Assembly: GCA_001466705.2 (NCBI GenBank)
Contig: LATX02000178.1
Coordinates: 372,001-436,000 of the forward strand
Direction: 5' to 3'
Length of the DNA stretch: 64,000 nucleotides
Source of the DNA: Moniliophthora roreri
Taxonomy: Eukaryota; Basidiomycota; Agaricomycetes; Agaricales; Marasmiaceae
Below the pieces are notes generated by a model. It saw only the letters and a program-made list of their open reading frames with translations. It did not search any database and was not told where the DNA came from. A program made the position numbers and the translations under genes. Positions 23,627 through 36,942 of this stretch are shown one piece after another. Position 1 is the first letter of the stretch. Every line of letters begins with the position of its first letter.

Positions 23627-24011
23627 ATGCCTATCGAATGTGGCCGAAGTAGCTCTCTGTTTGTCCTCTCTCATGGCCCCGAAAGCGTCCTAGCCTTGCT
23701 CGCGGAGTTAACTTCCAATTCGACATACTTGGACGCTGCGTTGCGCACTGGATCATTTATTCGAACCAATACGTATCGTACGCCGGGAGTTGTGCAGGGC
23801 ATCATCATGGAGGATAACTGCTCCGACGGGCAATTCTCGGATGATCTACCGTGTGGTCAAGACGAGGCGGGAATACTGGTTCAAAAGCAAGCGTCGGGTT
23901 GCATCCAGTCGTAGTCATAGTCGGCTTTCGCCTGTTTCAGAACACGCAGGTAGCGCACGTAGTGATGTCCCACCCCCATATGAAGAGTTACTTCTTAGAT
24001 TGTATCGATAA
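23627..24011 (+). pseudogene. GH76-like (alpha-1,6-mannanase family) gene remnant
   Basis: The first part, LALLAELTSNSTYLDAALRT followed by GSFIRTNTYRTPGVVQG, resembles the N-terminal third of fungal glycoside hydrolase family 76 proteins. About 60 bp later, in another frame, SRSHSRLSPVSEHAGSARSD then VPPPYEEL resembles the basic, proline-rich cytoplasmic tail that ends membrane-anchored members. The catalytic middle, the transmembrane segment and the signal peptide are absent, and the frame changes between the halves. It is best read as an internally deleted relic. Family assignment rests on remembered resemblance only. Confidence 0.45.
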
Positions 24012-24456
24012 TCTCCCTCGTAGTATGAATATTTACCCTCGAATCTCGGTCTTGAAAATACAGTCACGTCAAGGTGAGTAATTCGTAAAAGTGAATTGTT
24101 CTGCCCCATTTTCAGATTTCACTGGATTAACGGGTGGAATTGTTGAAGTTTCAGCCGTGGTAGTGCATGTTGCACTCGTTTTTCAGTTGTATACATCATG
24201 TTCCCGTTGGATCGTACTCACAAAACCAGCGCTCCCTACCTTTGGGCATCAAGATTGAAATAAGCCGAAACCAACTACATGTCATGGATCAAACTCAGCC
24301 ATTCGCGCTACTAGATTGAACGTAATCATGTAGAGGCTACACAAGACAAGTACTAATAAACAGACTCAAAACAAAATTGGGGAGGCAGGTATGTACATGG
24401 AGGAGTTACATGGACTTCAGTGCACGGTGCGCCCGGAAGATAGCGCGAGAGCTGTC

Positions 24457-26425
24457 CTAACACATCAGTCTGCCGAATTGGTACTTCTCGCCTGGTCCCC
24501 GAACGGCGTAAGATCCCCTTCCCCTGTTCTCGCTTTGTGGATGCTTTTCATTGCAGTAGTCCAAGACGTATTGTGAAAACTCGGGGGTATCCGCCAATTG
24601 CTGTACCCTCAGCGCTAATCCCTCTTCCTGCATTCGACGTAACCTTTTCATATCCTTGGAATAAAAAGCACCAGCTATTTTGAGTGAGCAGGACTGCAGA
24701 ATAGGCATCCTGGAGTCAAGTACTTGTTGAAAAGCAACGAAACATTCACGTTCCATTTCATCCTGTACAAATAGCTCGAGGTGGCGGAGCTTCGGAATCA
24801 GTGGATAGAATTCTGCTCGCAAATATTAGTTGCAGTTATGAGTTCGAAGCATGATTCTTACCGATATTTTCTTCCAGATCCTCATACATGTATGGAAGTG
24901 ATTGATTGTGATACTCCTCCGGAGAAACTATGAGATTCTTCAACAGGCTTGATAACGCTATGCTACTCCTGGGGTGGGGCGACCCAGCCCGTGAGCCGAA
25001 AAAAGAAGAACCTCCTTCATTATGGTTAGCTTGGAGACCCTCTTTGATGCTGAGTTCCGTTAATATCCGAGTTTTTTTCAATAACGAGAGCAGTTGATGC
25101 TCATCGAAAATGATGCCGTGGAGACGAAGCCCGTGTATACTGAAATCATTTGAGCGACGTAGAAAGTCCTCTATGACCAACAAGAGACTCGAGCCTTGCG
25201 GGGACGGTCCATGTATAGCCATAGAAAACGAAGTGAGTGAGGGTGCACTGATGGCCTCTATAATAGTTCCACAGTGCACAGTAAGATCGAGGTTGAGATC
25301 GCTAGTTGAACCTTGGGTTTGAAGAGTGAGATGGGAAAGCATCGGAAGCACAAAGGCGTCATGCCTTCCCAAGCTCTCAATATCGTGACCGGACGTGCTA
25401 CCAAAAGATCGATAGCCCGGTAGAGCTATACGAATCTCCTCGAGGTTGCTACAGTGTCGGAGGAATGATAACGCTCTATGAATATCTGGTACCAGTCGAT
25501 ACTCCAGAGTCAAGTGTTTGAGGCGGATGAACGGAAATGTCATGTTATCGACGGGACGAGTTAACCGGAGGCCTGTCCGTATGACGTCGAAACGGCAAGT
25601 CTGGGGACAAGTCCGGCCGATGATATCCAAAATATCGTTCAGCGAGCCGTCCCCCAGATCTGCTATATGAATCTGAAGGTCGTGAACCTGTTTCAACTGT
25701 CGTTTGAATCGCACGAGGAATTCCGAGACTGTCTCCAACAGTCCATGCAGTTGCAGTCTGCGTACACGAGGTAGATGTTCCTCCATCATGTTTATGAAAC
25801 CGCTCCATTCCTGCCAGTCAAATCGGGGCATGTCAAGCTGTAAAAAGATCGAAACACGCTGGGATCTGATAAGGCGGAGATTGATCTTCTCCAAATTCCA
25901 CGGCATGAGCGGGCTCCTTGGGCCAACATAGAGAGAGACTGTGTCCCAAGCTCTGGCAGTTGCGAGTGTCAAGTCTCGCCAGTGCTTGCACACCATCCCT
26001 AATGCAGACCCGGCGGAACTGATTTTCTCGCCTTCGAGGCGTTCTCCTCCATTCATAGTGGCTGCAAAGATGAGAATGAGTGATAACACCTCTGGCGGTA
26101 TCCTCCGTATTGAGGATTTCAGAGATCTAATCTTCTCACGCTTCTTCTGGAATTTGACTAGGGAAGTCTGGAGACGCTCAATTATCATGATGAAGTCTGC
26201 CTCTGTGCGTGCCGTCCGAGTGAGAACGTTATCAATGTAGGTTGTGACATCGTCTGAGGAGGGAGGGCGTCCAGATCGAAGGAGATCGTTCAATCCTGGT
26301 GACAGGATATCAGAGATTTCAACGTCAATATCCTCATTGAAGTCGTTTCTACGTAAGGTGAGTGTCAATGCCGATCAGCGATATGGAGGTCGGAATAGAT
26401 TTTGAGGATCTTACGGGTATGACAT
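24457..26425 (-). CDS. F-box protein with leucine-rich C-terminal part
   Basis: Predicted SCF ubiquitin-ligase adaptor. A tiny first exon at 26425 (MSYP) joins through an intron to NDFNEDIDVEISDILSPGLN. A helical segment (ADFIMIIERLQTSLVKFQKK) precedes the F-box (SIRRIPPEVLSLILIFAATM, then ALGMVCKHWRDLTLATARAW). The long following region has repeated leucine-rich strands (ISIFLQLDMPRF-like, FPFIRLKHLTLEYRL, LPMLSHLTLQTQG). The last intron (GTAAGAATC to GCGAGCAG) gives ENIEFYPLIPKLRHLELF, and the protein ends FGRLMC before a TAG, near 620 residues. It has few introns compared with neighbours. Substrate unknown. Confidence 0.86.
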
Positions 26426-28106
26426 GTTACTGAAAAGCAAGTATGTACATATCAGTATGTTATAAAAGGGGATAAGGAGAAGCAAATACTCACCTCGTTG
26501 ATGTTGCCAGATATCTTGTGGTGGTTCGAGTTTAAGAATGTCACGCTATAGCCCGAGTATGGCTTATCACTGATGGCTAGATTCGTTGGGGCTTGGCGCT
26601 AAATAGGCGCCCACAGCTCCTGTGGTCAGAGGACCGAAGCATGGCTACGAATTTGATCCATCTCGGTTCGGGTCCCTTTCATTGAAAAACGGGCCAAGAT
26701 GGCGATGCATGCGTCAGCCAACGCTTGAGAGTAAAGACTTTGGGAAACCGAAAGAGGATATGAATCAAGCCGTGAGCGCTAGAAATGCAGTTTGGCAAGG
26801 TTTCATGAATGCTTTGAACAGGACAGCAAGATTGTTTTCTTGTGTTGAAAAAACCGATGATGAACAAGGAAAAAAGAGTGGTCACCTCGCGTGACGATGA
26901 GCAAGCGTATTTGTTCATCGTTTCCCACGGCAAGCTCTTTCCCTCTTACTATCATGATCAAAATTGTTTCGCCAAGTTCTCTTGCTAGTGATCCACCAGG
27001 AGACACTCCAGGGTGATCATTCACCGAATCTGGGTCTTTCAGTGAGTTTAACGCATCTTGCTGATGGTGTTCTTGTTCACCATCAGATACCGGCTATATG
27101 GACCTATTCTCAATTATTCCAATGGCAACCGCGATATTCTTGCTGTGAGCGTTCTATGATTTCGGCCTATGAGGTTTGCTAATTATCTGGCAGGCCTCTT
27201 GAAGTAACACAGTTCAATCATACCGCAGGGTTTTAGCTGCCTCAGATGCTTAGTGACAACAGGACAGTAGGGGTACGTTCCTCCGACAGTTTTCCACCTT
27301 ACATTACGACTGACTTACGTTCTAGAACTTTCAATCCTTATGCGATTCTAACACTGCGATGCCTCCGTTATTGTATCTACTGGATGCTCGGAACCCAACG
27401 GAGACATGAGGTGTATGGTCGAGGTTTCTGTCATTTGGTGAGTACTCCCTTTTCCATGCCAACTGCGTTAGTGAGCCTAGAAAAAGTCCAGAATTGCAAC
27501 ACTCCAAGCAGCCTCGCACCGTTTCATGAATCGTCGATGATACCTATATCCTGTACCCCATTGCATCTTCGTGAATGAAGCCTCTTTCTGCAAGGCATCG
27601 ACGTTGACCCAGCCTATGATGTTGTCAAGTAACACTTTAGTTCTCGGTGCGTACCCCAAATCATTCTATTTTCATGGCACAGTTCTCATCAAGAACGCTA
27701 CAAGGGAATCTTAGACCGACACCACCACGTTTTGTCACGACCATTATGTTGGACGAGCAGCAGTTAGCATTCGGAGATAGGACTCAGTGAGCACCATTTC
27801 GCTATACATTCACCTTTACACAACGTACTTGTACGGCAGACCGTGTAACAGTGTTGGGATTCCTCGGAATGAACGAATACCTATAGACTCGGGTACGAAG
27901 TGCTAGAGTGTATATTGTGACGTCGGCGACGTTATGGACACTCAGGCAATTTCTAAATCTGATGCGAATCTGATGTGATCCGCTACCGCAGCCGAGTCGC
28001 TGTGAGACGCAGCTCTAGGTCAACATAGAAATCTCGGAGTGTCAAAAGCAGCAAGAGTTAAACATGTTCTAGCTTGATAACAACGGAGAAACCATGTTAG
28101 ATTAAT
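26426..28106. other. unresolved region with exon-like fragments
   Basis: Plus-strand pieces at about 27090-27180 and 27325-27440 (the latter reading FNPYAILTLRCLRYCIYWML) have donor- and acceptor-like flanks and a membrane-protein look. I could not connect them into a gene or recognise a family. A plus-strand frame at 26622-26894 and a minus-strand frame at 27477-27659 are also open. Decayed gene or real unknown gene cannot be separated here. Confidence 0.35.
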
Positions 28107-29606
28107 TTACATAGGTACAGAATCAATGTTATGATTTTTGAATGCTATCTGGCGAATATGAATGATCATATGGCTCGTAAGGATGCAATGTAACACTCGC
28201 TCAAGCCTAAATGAGTTAAACAGCAGGCAGTGAGTGATAATACTCAGTTTGATATTGGGATGACTTACGGTCCCAAGATGAAGGCATAATCGGGCTAGAC
28301 ATTTCATAAGTCAATAACTACAGTGGAACAATTGCTGTGTACTCACAGAGAGCATTGCCATGACTACAATGTTAATTGTAGAGAGGACTGAGCAATGAGT
28401 GAGCTGACACATGTAGTAGAAAGCAATGGCAGACTACATACTGGCCATCAAAATGAAATAGATGACTCCTAGTAGCATGGGTGAAGGATAAGTCAAGTGT
28501 AATTGGGGTTCCGACTGGACACACTGACCGTCTTGATACATGACTCTCATGAGTCTTGATAAACCCCCTTCCCTATCTGAAGTTGTCAACAGTTTAATAC
28601 ATAGATGTATTTCAATTTCCAGGTCCGGAGATCTTACATGCAGATATCCCGGGTATCAGCATAAGAATGGACGCGCCTTAAGTTTCTCGTTAATAAGATA
28701 CAATCCAGTACAAGTCGAATACTCACTAGTGTCATAGGCAAGCCATAGTATCCATGGTGTGTATGTGTTTTTTCCGCCAATGATAATACAACCACGAAAT
28801 TTTGGAGGCGGGTCCAAGACTGGAAGGATTGTCAGCCAATGAGTCAGGGAGAAAAATTATTCACATACACTCCAAAGATCTTATAATTCCATTGAGAGCG
28901 ATACCATCTGGAATGAACAGCCCTATTGTCAGGGCGATGATAATTACTTTCACAAAGTTGTTCTTCCTCCAAGCGCACCAAATGCGAACACTTTGGATTA
29001 CTTTTCATGGCACCACAATCAACAAATACTAAACTGTGGTGCAATGCAACTAGATGACTTACTGTATGATAATAAAATCCCCGCAGTTGTTAGATCTGCA
29101 AATACGAAGTCAGTGCTTTTGACACCAAGAAATGATGCCGAGGAGGATAGGAGGGCCTACAGAACACGACACGGTAGTCTATTTCACAGTCATGCGGGGT
29201 CAATTCAATGGCGAAGTTTTCTTGAGATGGGTGAGAATATGACCACGGGGTAAAGACATCAAACTCACGGTGAATCAGAAAAATGCACATATCGACAAAG
29301 GGCAGAAACCTTTGCACCAGATACAAAACTTTAAATAGGGTCCACGGATATTTCCAGATGTATCGAGCCTCCAGGTCCAAACGGAGGAGGAAGTCGTATA
29401 TGAAAAGAAAACAGGCTGAAACTGCTTCCTTGTTCAAAGGCTAGGTTATCACGACAGTGTGGGAACCATACCATCAAGATACTGTCATCATATGAAATAA
29501 ATGAGGATGAGACCGGAGTGATGAATGCAAATCTCACCGAAACAGTCACTCGATGGTCGAGAGCAACAATGAGCGCAGACAGCATCTCAGAGTAATGGCT
29601 TGCCAT
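28107..29606 (-). CDS. DUF6533-domain seven-helix membrane protein
   Basis: Probable multi-pass membrane protein of the DUF6533 family, abundant in Agaricomycetes and of unknown function. The ATG at 29606 opens MASHYSEMLSALIVALDHRV. After an intron comes the diagnostic segment YDFLLRLDLEARYIWKYPW, then LFKVLYLVQRFLPFVDMCIF. Later small exons give LMRVMYQDG, VIYFILMA, NIVVMAMLS, PDYAFILGP and, last, ERVLHCILTSHMIIHIRQIA, ending NIDSVPM before a stop. This order matches family members that end in a helix with HSxLTCR-like sequence. Some middle exons (about 28700-29200) are only partly resolved. Confidence 0.74.
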
Positions 29607-32600
29607 ATTGGAGCGAGAGCAAGATATGAGGATTCACAGGACCTTGGTTATATACATCCAGTGGCAGTTCTCTGTTAAAAATTGCTTGTGATGCGACTGT
29701 GAGATTCGGAGAAAATATATCATGATCGTGATGAACGCATGACTGGAAGTGGCGGCGGGGGAAGAGTGGCAGTACTGATTCATCTGAGTATGCCAAAAGA
29801 AGATCAAAATTTAGAGCGAACATCCACAGAGGACAAGCAGAAAGATCATCAGACGGAGTTTTGGTGAAAATTCTTGTCCCTAGGCACAAGTAGACAGTGG
29901 GTTGCGATACGGTGGGCAGCTCCTCAGTATTCTCTTGATAATATGACGATGGGTAGTACGAGTTCAAGTGGTCATAGGAAGAAAGCGCCGGATTCCCATT
30001 AGACAGTGATGATCACGGGCGAGATCCTTCTAGAATGGCGTCTTTTTCTTCCATGCCTGGACTTTGTCGTAATCACTTCTTTTCTGATTTTCGGGCCGGA
30101 GAATTTTCTAGTCGTATATTCAGTGTTGAAGGATCTTCATTGGCAAAAATAGGGCTTTATCATGTCGTTGAGCCGAAGAGTGATTTCTGATAGTATATGA
30201 GGACAGGATTTTCATGGTTCAGCATCTGAAATTATGCCAAAGCAGCCAGGTCTGACGTTCCTCGGATACGAGGTGATTTACCTATATCTGTCTGCTAAAC
30301 GCCGATCATGCTGTGTACTATCTCACGTCCAGCCTTCTCTAGATGATCAAACATGCCTGCTAAGTCACATTGACATCACGGGCGTATGAAAGGGATCTGT
30401 GTATGTAACATTCAGCGACGAGATTGAATGATAGAAAACTCAAATGTGCTCACCTCTTAAAGACCGCTACCTTGCTATGTACTGTGGACCCCGCGAGGTT
30501 CCTAGATATTCCACAATATTGCCTTCAAGGAAAGTGGAGGAAGAGGTGTTAGTGGAATGTGTACCCCAAAGCTGTCGAAAAGACACAGCAATGATGTTCC
30601 AATGGAATAGAACGATGATTCGTCATCATGGATGGCATACATGACGGGATCGGCGCTAGCATTCAAGTCAATTCTGCCAAATTTGCTCGACTTTCCCATC
30701 CAGAAAGAAGAGCGGTGAACCGCCCGGCGGACACGCCGAAGTAGTAGGTGTGTATAAAGCGACAAGGATGGTTGTAGAGGCAATGTAAGTAGCCCGAAAA
30801 CTGAAGCGTGATAGTATTGACTGAAAATCATTGGAAAATTGATATGCGCTTCATCCCGCAGATTTTATCCATACGTGTTATCCCAATAGACATCAAGGGG
30901 CTGAACTGAGGAGACGAATGGCGTGTCAGAGAGTAGATGGTTATAAACTTGGTCATACCTGTTTGGTGAGTCGAGGTTTGTCACTCCCGCGGATTCTATC
31001 GTTCGTGTCCCTCAATTAGGTAAATGTCCATTCGCAATTTCTCGAGTTCCCCGCTCTGGCAGCAGATAGAACTGGCAAGCGCCTGCCCAAGTCATGTGCA
31101 CGCAGCATCGAACCTATCAAGTCATCCAATTGATCGAAGAAATCACAAATAGATACATCAGCGCCGTGAGGCGTTCGCAACGCTCGAAACTGTCGATCCT
31201 CTGAAGTTGACCTCTTGCCCAAAATTGCCATCCGCACTCTCCGTCAACACCCTACGTCCACTCAATCATCCAAAAAGAAGCATAGACATTCCCTGAGCCA
31301 CCTCCGGGAGTCATATTGCCGTAGCTTCCCGACTGTCGGCTCAGTATCGACGCGAGCGCTCAGCTACCGGCTGAAGGTCGACCAGAATTTTCGATATTCG
31401 TAAACGCATGGCTCTCAGGTAGTCGCCTTTCAAAGATAGTATAAACACCACGCTTGCGGAACGACTTTTACGAGATACTTACTAGTCTTTTTGCCCATCT
31501 GTACAGTGTCCTGGATTCTATACACCTCAAGTCCCCACTCCAGCACCACAGTCAATATGGAACTTCTCCTCTTCTCTCAGCGCAAGCGTGTATATAGACT
31601 ACTCGTAGCACGAGGATGAGGGTACATGGTCGAATAACCACCTATTGAGGAGTGAGATTATAGTAGGAGTAGCGCCGACCGGTGACTGGGGCATTCCTAG
31701 CAGTAAAAGGGATCGAGAGTAGGAGGCGGTATCAGGTGTCCTCAAGGATGAGCAATGTGGTGCGGGCGATTATTCGGTATAGAGATATTGACGTGGGTGG
31801 AGTAGGATTGACAATAGCATAGCTAGAGGATTTCTTGGTCATCTTTGGGGTCGTTCTTCGTAGCCAGTTGCGCAAGTGAATGAGGCCTGAAGAACCTATC
31901 CGGTCGGGTGAGCTTGACATTTATGCCAAGTTTAAGACTGACTCACCAGGAATCCTGAAGAATAGCAACATATTAACACCTTATTTTCTGTCTATCCATG
32001 TCATTCCTTGCTCCCTCCCTGTCTTCTGGGTAATTGAAATGAAACCGGTGGCTATCGCTGTCCCGCAGAGCAATTGAGAATCCGATAGAGCGTTGGCAAC
32101 AAATACAAATTCTGGGTGCATGAATCAACATCAAAAATGAGCTATTGGTGAGAAAAAAGACCGACCAGGACCACTCTGGTCAATATTGTGGGTGTGGAGC
32201 TTCGAGCAAGATGAGCGAGAGGGCAAAAGCAAAAGTTCAGACCAGCCGATGAAGCCACGTTTCTGAGCGTCATCGCCACCGACCACGTGCCCCACTTGCT
32301 TCTTGACCGCCACATCGTTCGTCGGGAAGGGGCTCAAGGTGCGTTCGCCTGATTGATTATACGTTGAAAAGGGAGCTTACTCGCTTTTCCTGGTGCGATA
32401 TCCTACAGGCTTTGACTCAGAATGCTGAAGAAACGATGCTCTCTCTTCTGGTTACAGTTGCGGCAAGGCTCCTACCGGTCCCCCTTAGGAACTCTGCGAA
32501 GCATTGGTTTATTGAAGTTGCATCAAGTAGATCTAACCGTTCAAATGGTTGTTTACTCCTAGTGCTAGCAGAACTATAACCCACATAGCTTCGGACCTCC

Positions 32601-34699
32601 GAATACCCTAGAAACCCTTCTTACTCTCCTATCAACCGCCTCCCGATTCGTCTGCCCAACAAGCTCCATTTTTCCCATACTGAACACCTTCCGGCACTTT
32701 TTGGAGCGTTTGCTGTTCGGACGTTGCAACGAGGAAACAATCAGGGACCCATGCTCAACAGAACCATCGGATTGGGTATGAAGGGGTGCCACTGGTAACG
32801 AGCCGGCGAAAATAGTATATAGAGACGTAGTGGTCGACGACACTGGTTGGGCATGCCATGTACGGAAAAAAGCGGGAGCACCAGGTGCACAGGAGGCGAT
32901 GGTGTTGAAGAAAGATGGCCGTAGATGGAATTTGGAACCCAGCAGCGACTGTGCCTTCGTCGTTACGAGTCCCCGTCTTCAGCACAGAGAGAGTAGAGCG
33001 ATGGCCGACGTTGGTTAATACTGGAAGACGTCCGACGTCGGGGTATGGGCATGTCGAGTAGGATAGAATGGGGATGTGTACGGTGGAACCGACGGGTGCT
33101 TGGGCATACCGTGTCTAGCTTCTGCGTTGAAGTGAAGTATCCCTCCTACTGAATTCTTCCACCCCCTCCTATCGTCCCAACCCTCCTGAAAGCTCCAAAA
33201 CCCTTGTATCCGTCATCTCCCTAAACCCTCTAATAAACGAACCCTATTCTGTCCATCTGAACCGTTTCTAACCTTCAAAAAGTCGGCAGTGTCGAAATGC
33301 TCCTAATTTGGTCGTAGAGGACGGACAGCCAGGAAGCGGCGCTGTTCGAGATTGTAATTTCACCTCCTCGTGACTTTGAAGCATGTATCGGAGAGAAAGA
33401 ATGTCAAGGAGGATGTTGGTGGTCGATACAGGAAAGGTGCGTTGAGTGTGAGTCACGTAGGAAAATCGGCCGGCAACAGAACCGAACATAGGCGCTGAGC
33501 ATCTTTGAGAAGACCTAGGGTTGCAGCTGTGGAAAACGCGTATCAGGAAATGTGAAGAAGAGAATGAAAAGAAGCCGTACCTTTCATTTGAGTCCCACTG
33601 AGCCCACAGCGAACACACTCCACCATGAAATCCCCCGCCATGGCGTATTTGCATGCCTGTATTATGGGAGACTGCATTGTGGGTAATAGACGCACGTTCA
33701 AACGGGGAGTACGTTCGCCGATGATTAAACGCATGGGGATACAGAACTATGATGGAGTAGGAAGATTGAGTTTAGGGTGCTGCGAGTGGTGAAAAGCAAC
33801 TGTTATCCAGTTTCGATGACTTCCAAAATGCCTTTGGTCGACGAAAAGACAATCTGAGGAGAATGCGAGGGAATAAAGGGTTGATTGTGGTCAAACAGCT
33901 TAGAGGGTGACGTCGAGCAACAAGTTACAGAACGTTGCTGAAAGTGACTGTTCTACAGAAAGAAGCGCTGATATAACACAACTGATGAAAAAACAAGGAA
34001 CATAAAGGCGATAGACTCACATTCGTGCCTCATATAGACCCATCTTCCAGTTACTGGCAGATACATCCAACTTGAACTACGTTCGTTACCTGCAATATAA
34101 CTATCAGAATAAAAGAAAGAGACGGATATAAACGAGTACTCACTTGTGCCTCAACACGGCACTTTTCTGCCCATGCCGGACGCAGAGCAACTCCAGTGAC
34201 GCGACGACATGACGGAAGGGAACAAGAACGAATTTTAGCATCGATGTGCTGACTCACCCATTTTCTCACGCTGGTGCTGTATACCTTTAGCTCTCCACGT
34301 CAGAACGTTGCCCATCACTAGAAGCTCACCGTCTTCGTAGCACAATCGGTCTCGACTCAAGTTGACGTATTACATGCGGATCCCTCTGGGAATGTCGGCC
34401 AGTCGCTTCGGATATAGAGCAGCTTTTAGTCGGGCAGATAAGAATAAACCTTACGGTGAGCTGCATGATCTATGTTGTTGATTAGGATCCAGTCATCCAA
34501 TCCAAGTTGCGGGGAAACTATAGAGAAAAGGGACTCAAGAAATAGACTCCTGTCGTACTGATCCGAGGGCCTCGAGGCAAGCTTCTTTCAGTATGACTCG
34601 GAAGCTGCGCATCACGGGTCAAATCATATCTGCCGAGGCAATTCATGCGCTCTAATCCCTTCGCTCGACAAGCAGTTATTCCCAGACGTCCATTGCACA
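29607..34699. other. 5 kb sparse region with weak orphan candidates
   Basis: No gene could be assigned to a family. Weak candidates, all on the minus strand, are 30502-30831 (109 residues, one hydrophobic segment), 31732-31920 (62 residues, opens MSSSPDRIGSSGLIHLRNWL) and 32574-32843 (basic, contains KKCRKVFSMGKMELVGQ). The fourth is 33453-33734, two exons opening MRLIIGERTPRLNVRLLPTM and joined through GTACGG...CCACAG to AATLGLLKDAQRLCSVLLPA, about 75 residues. The last has plausible splice sites and a continuing frame and is the best of the four. No repeats or RNA genes were recognised. Confidence 0.35.
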
Positions 34700-36506
34700 A
34701 TGCCTTTGCCTTCTAGCAACGCGCCTCCCGACTCCTTCAGCTGTTTGATTCCTGAAATCTTATCGGATATCTTCGCCTATTGCTCAAACGAAACAACCAT
34801 TCTTAATGGTTCCGATACACCTTGGACACTGACCCGAGTGTCGAGGTAAGCCGCTCATTATATTTCATAATGAGAGCTATTGCTAATTCTCTCAACAGGC
34901 ATTGGCGCGAGGTTTCGCTGGACACCCCAGCAATGTGGACCTTCCTTTCCATCGATTTCGACGTCATTTCGTGCTCGCAGACAGCGGATCACCACTCCAT
35001 GTTGTCATTCGCTCTCAAGAACACCAGAGACAAACCGCTCCATATCTACATGTACACCAAAAAATATACCCCATCTCCTCGCATTCAACCTCTTCTTGAC
35101 TTGCTTCACGTTCACTGTGCGCGGTGGTCTACGTTGCGTCTTTGCGTTCCCAACACCGTTGGAAGGTCATTTCTCCGAGTCATTCCACTCCCAAAGCTTT
35201 ATCCCCTGAATATAGGCGCGTTTAGCTCCCTCAGGGAGCTCATCATTGATGGAAAAGATACTTCTTTTAGTGTAAACGATTGGGCCCTTTTCGTTCTACT
35301 TACTGCTGCACCCCTAGTTCGCACAGTGAAGATTTCCTCGGTCCAGTGCCCACAGCTTGGGCATAGGAGTCCTCTACTCCTTCGTAACCAGATTGCTCAT
35401 CTGGAAGTCGCCGGTTATACAGGATCCCAAATCGTAGACACAATCTCCAAATCCCCACGTCTTGAGACGTTGGTCGTAAAGTCATATTGGAAGGAATGGG
35501 ATTCAACCGTCCTCCAAACGATGTTGCTCGTGACGTCAGAGTCGCTTCGTTGTCTAGAAATACCACTACGAGGCAGAGGGACTTGGCATGTGCAAATGGC
35601 TGAAGCTGCCATCGTTGCAGCACTTGAAGTTGAATGACATGCAGCACCATCTTACACTGGACCATATCGCTGGAATGCTATCGCGTTCCTCTCCCAATCT
35701 ACTTTCCCTCTCGGTATCCGACCAACACGCCATGGACGTTGTCATTGGAGCGGCTCTTTCGTAACGCTCCTCAGACAAAGTCCTTGATCCTCGAAGGAGG
35801 GTTTTTTGGACATATCTTTGACAAGATCGCGACCGATCTCTTGCTTCCGAACCTAGAGCATCTCGTGGTAAAACCCAGTACCACAGGCGTAATTCTGCTC
35901 AGCCCCCCACTTGCTTCGATTCTTTCCGCAGTCGAATCCCGAGTTGGGCCCGACACGCCTTCGAACGTTGCGAAACTCAAGTCACTTGAAGTCTACGCGA
36001 TTTCTACGGCTCACGATGTCTCTTTGACGTATCAACTAAAGTCGCTCTGTCGATACGGCCTGTCTACGCGAGTCCTCAGGACGAGGCCTAGTAGGTTTCC
36101 CCACAAGTGGCCATTCGATCCATCAATGGTCACTTGGATTAGCATGGCATTGTTCCCACTCATTTTCATGGATCCCGGAGATGGGACGGTTCGAGAAGTA
36201 CGTTTTGAAACTCAATCTTCTATAGCCGATGGTAATCCCTTTCCCCCTCCAGAACCTGCCCATATTCGACCAGATGCTGCAGATTCTTGAGCGTAAACAG
36301 TTCAAGAGTAAGAAGGAGCTTGAGGTACGCCAACAGTGGCTTGAGCCGAGTTTGTCACTAACTACGCTCTGTAGCCATCGGGAAACTTGATGTACATTCG
36401 TCAGTTGACATCTCCTAGTGCAAATATTCCTCAATCGGTGGAACAGGAATACCACATCAGAGAGCGATTTGCGAGATTGTATGAAAAGTGGAGTTCACTT
36501 CCTTGA
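34700..36506 (+). CDS. F-box-like protein with leucine-rich repeats, frame broken in the middle
   Basis: The ATG at 34700 opens MPLPSSNAPPDSFSCLIPEI. The F-box-like core is LIPEILSDIFAYCS, then PWTLTRVS, a short intron, and RHWREVSLDTPAMWTFLSID. Leucine-rich strands follow (FSSLRELIIDGKD, SPRLETLVVKSYWKEW). Near 35575 the best continuation moves to another frame (WLKLPSLQHLKLNDMQ), and near 35740-35770 to a third (RLFRNAPQTKSLILEGGFFG). A 61 bp intron starting GTATCC could explain the second shift; the first has no credible intron. Two ordinary introns then lead to LPIFDQMLQILERKQFKSKK and the end MYIRQLTSPSANIPQSVEQE...WSSLP before a TGA. It may be a pseudogene, a sequence error or a mis-read exon structure. 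Confidence 0.62.
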
Positions 36507-36942
36507 GGTCAATCGGAGCATGTGTTACTTGTTCGGTATGAAGGATTTTTCTGACGCTGTATTCATGTATATTGAGAGCTGTATGTAAAGAAATGTCACT
36601 TGTATACTGTGCTGTGACTCGGGAACGCCAATGTTTGAGTCAAGGAACCGAAGGACATGTCATCACCGAAATTGACTTGACTATTGAGGTAATTGAGTTC
36701 CTTTGTAATTACTATGTCGTTGACTTCGAGATGCGACTGAAAATGCTCAACTTGAAAGTAACGTCGCTTTTTCCATAATTACGGAGAACGACCTACAATA
36801 GATATCAGAATTCTGAAAATTTTGTCTATATAATTTGCACCTTCGACGGTGAAAAGATTGTATCTCAATTCGTCCACTCAACATATCATAGAGGATCACT
36901 AGCCTGAATACTAATAACAAATCGACTATCGTTAACCAATAA
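36507..36942. other. convergent intergenic spacer, nothing recognised
   Basis: Tail-to-tail spacer between the F-box-like gene (+) and the membrane-protein gene (-). No features seen. Confidence 0.4.
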
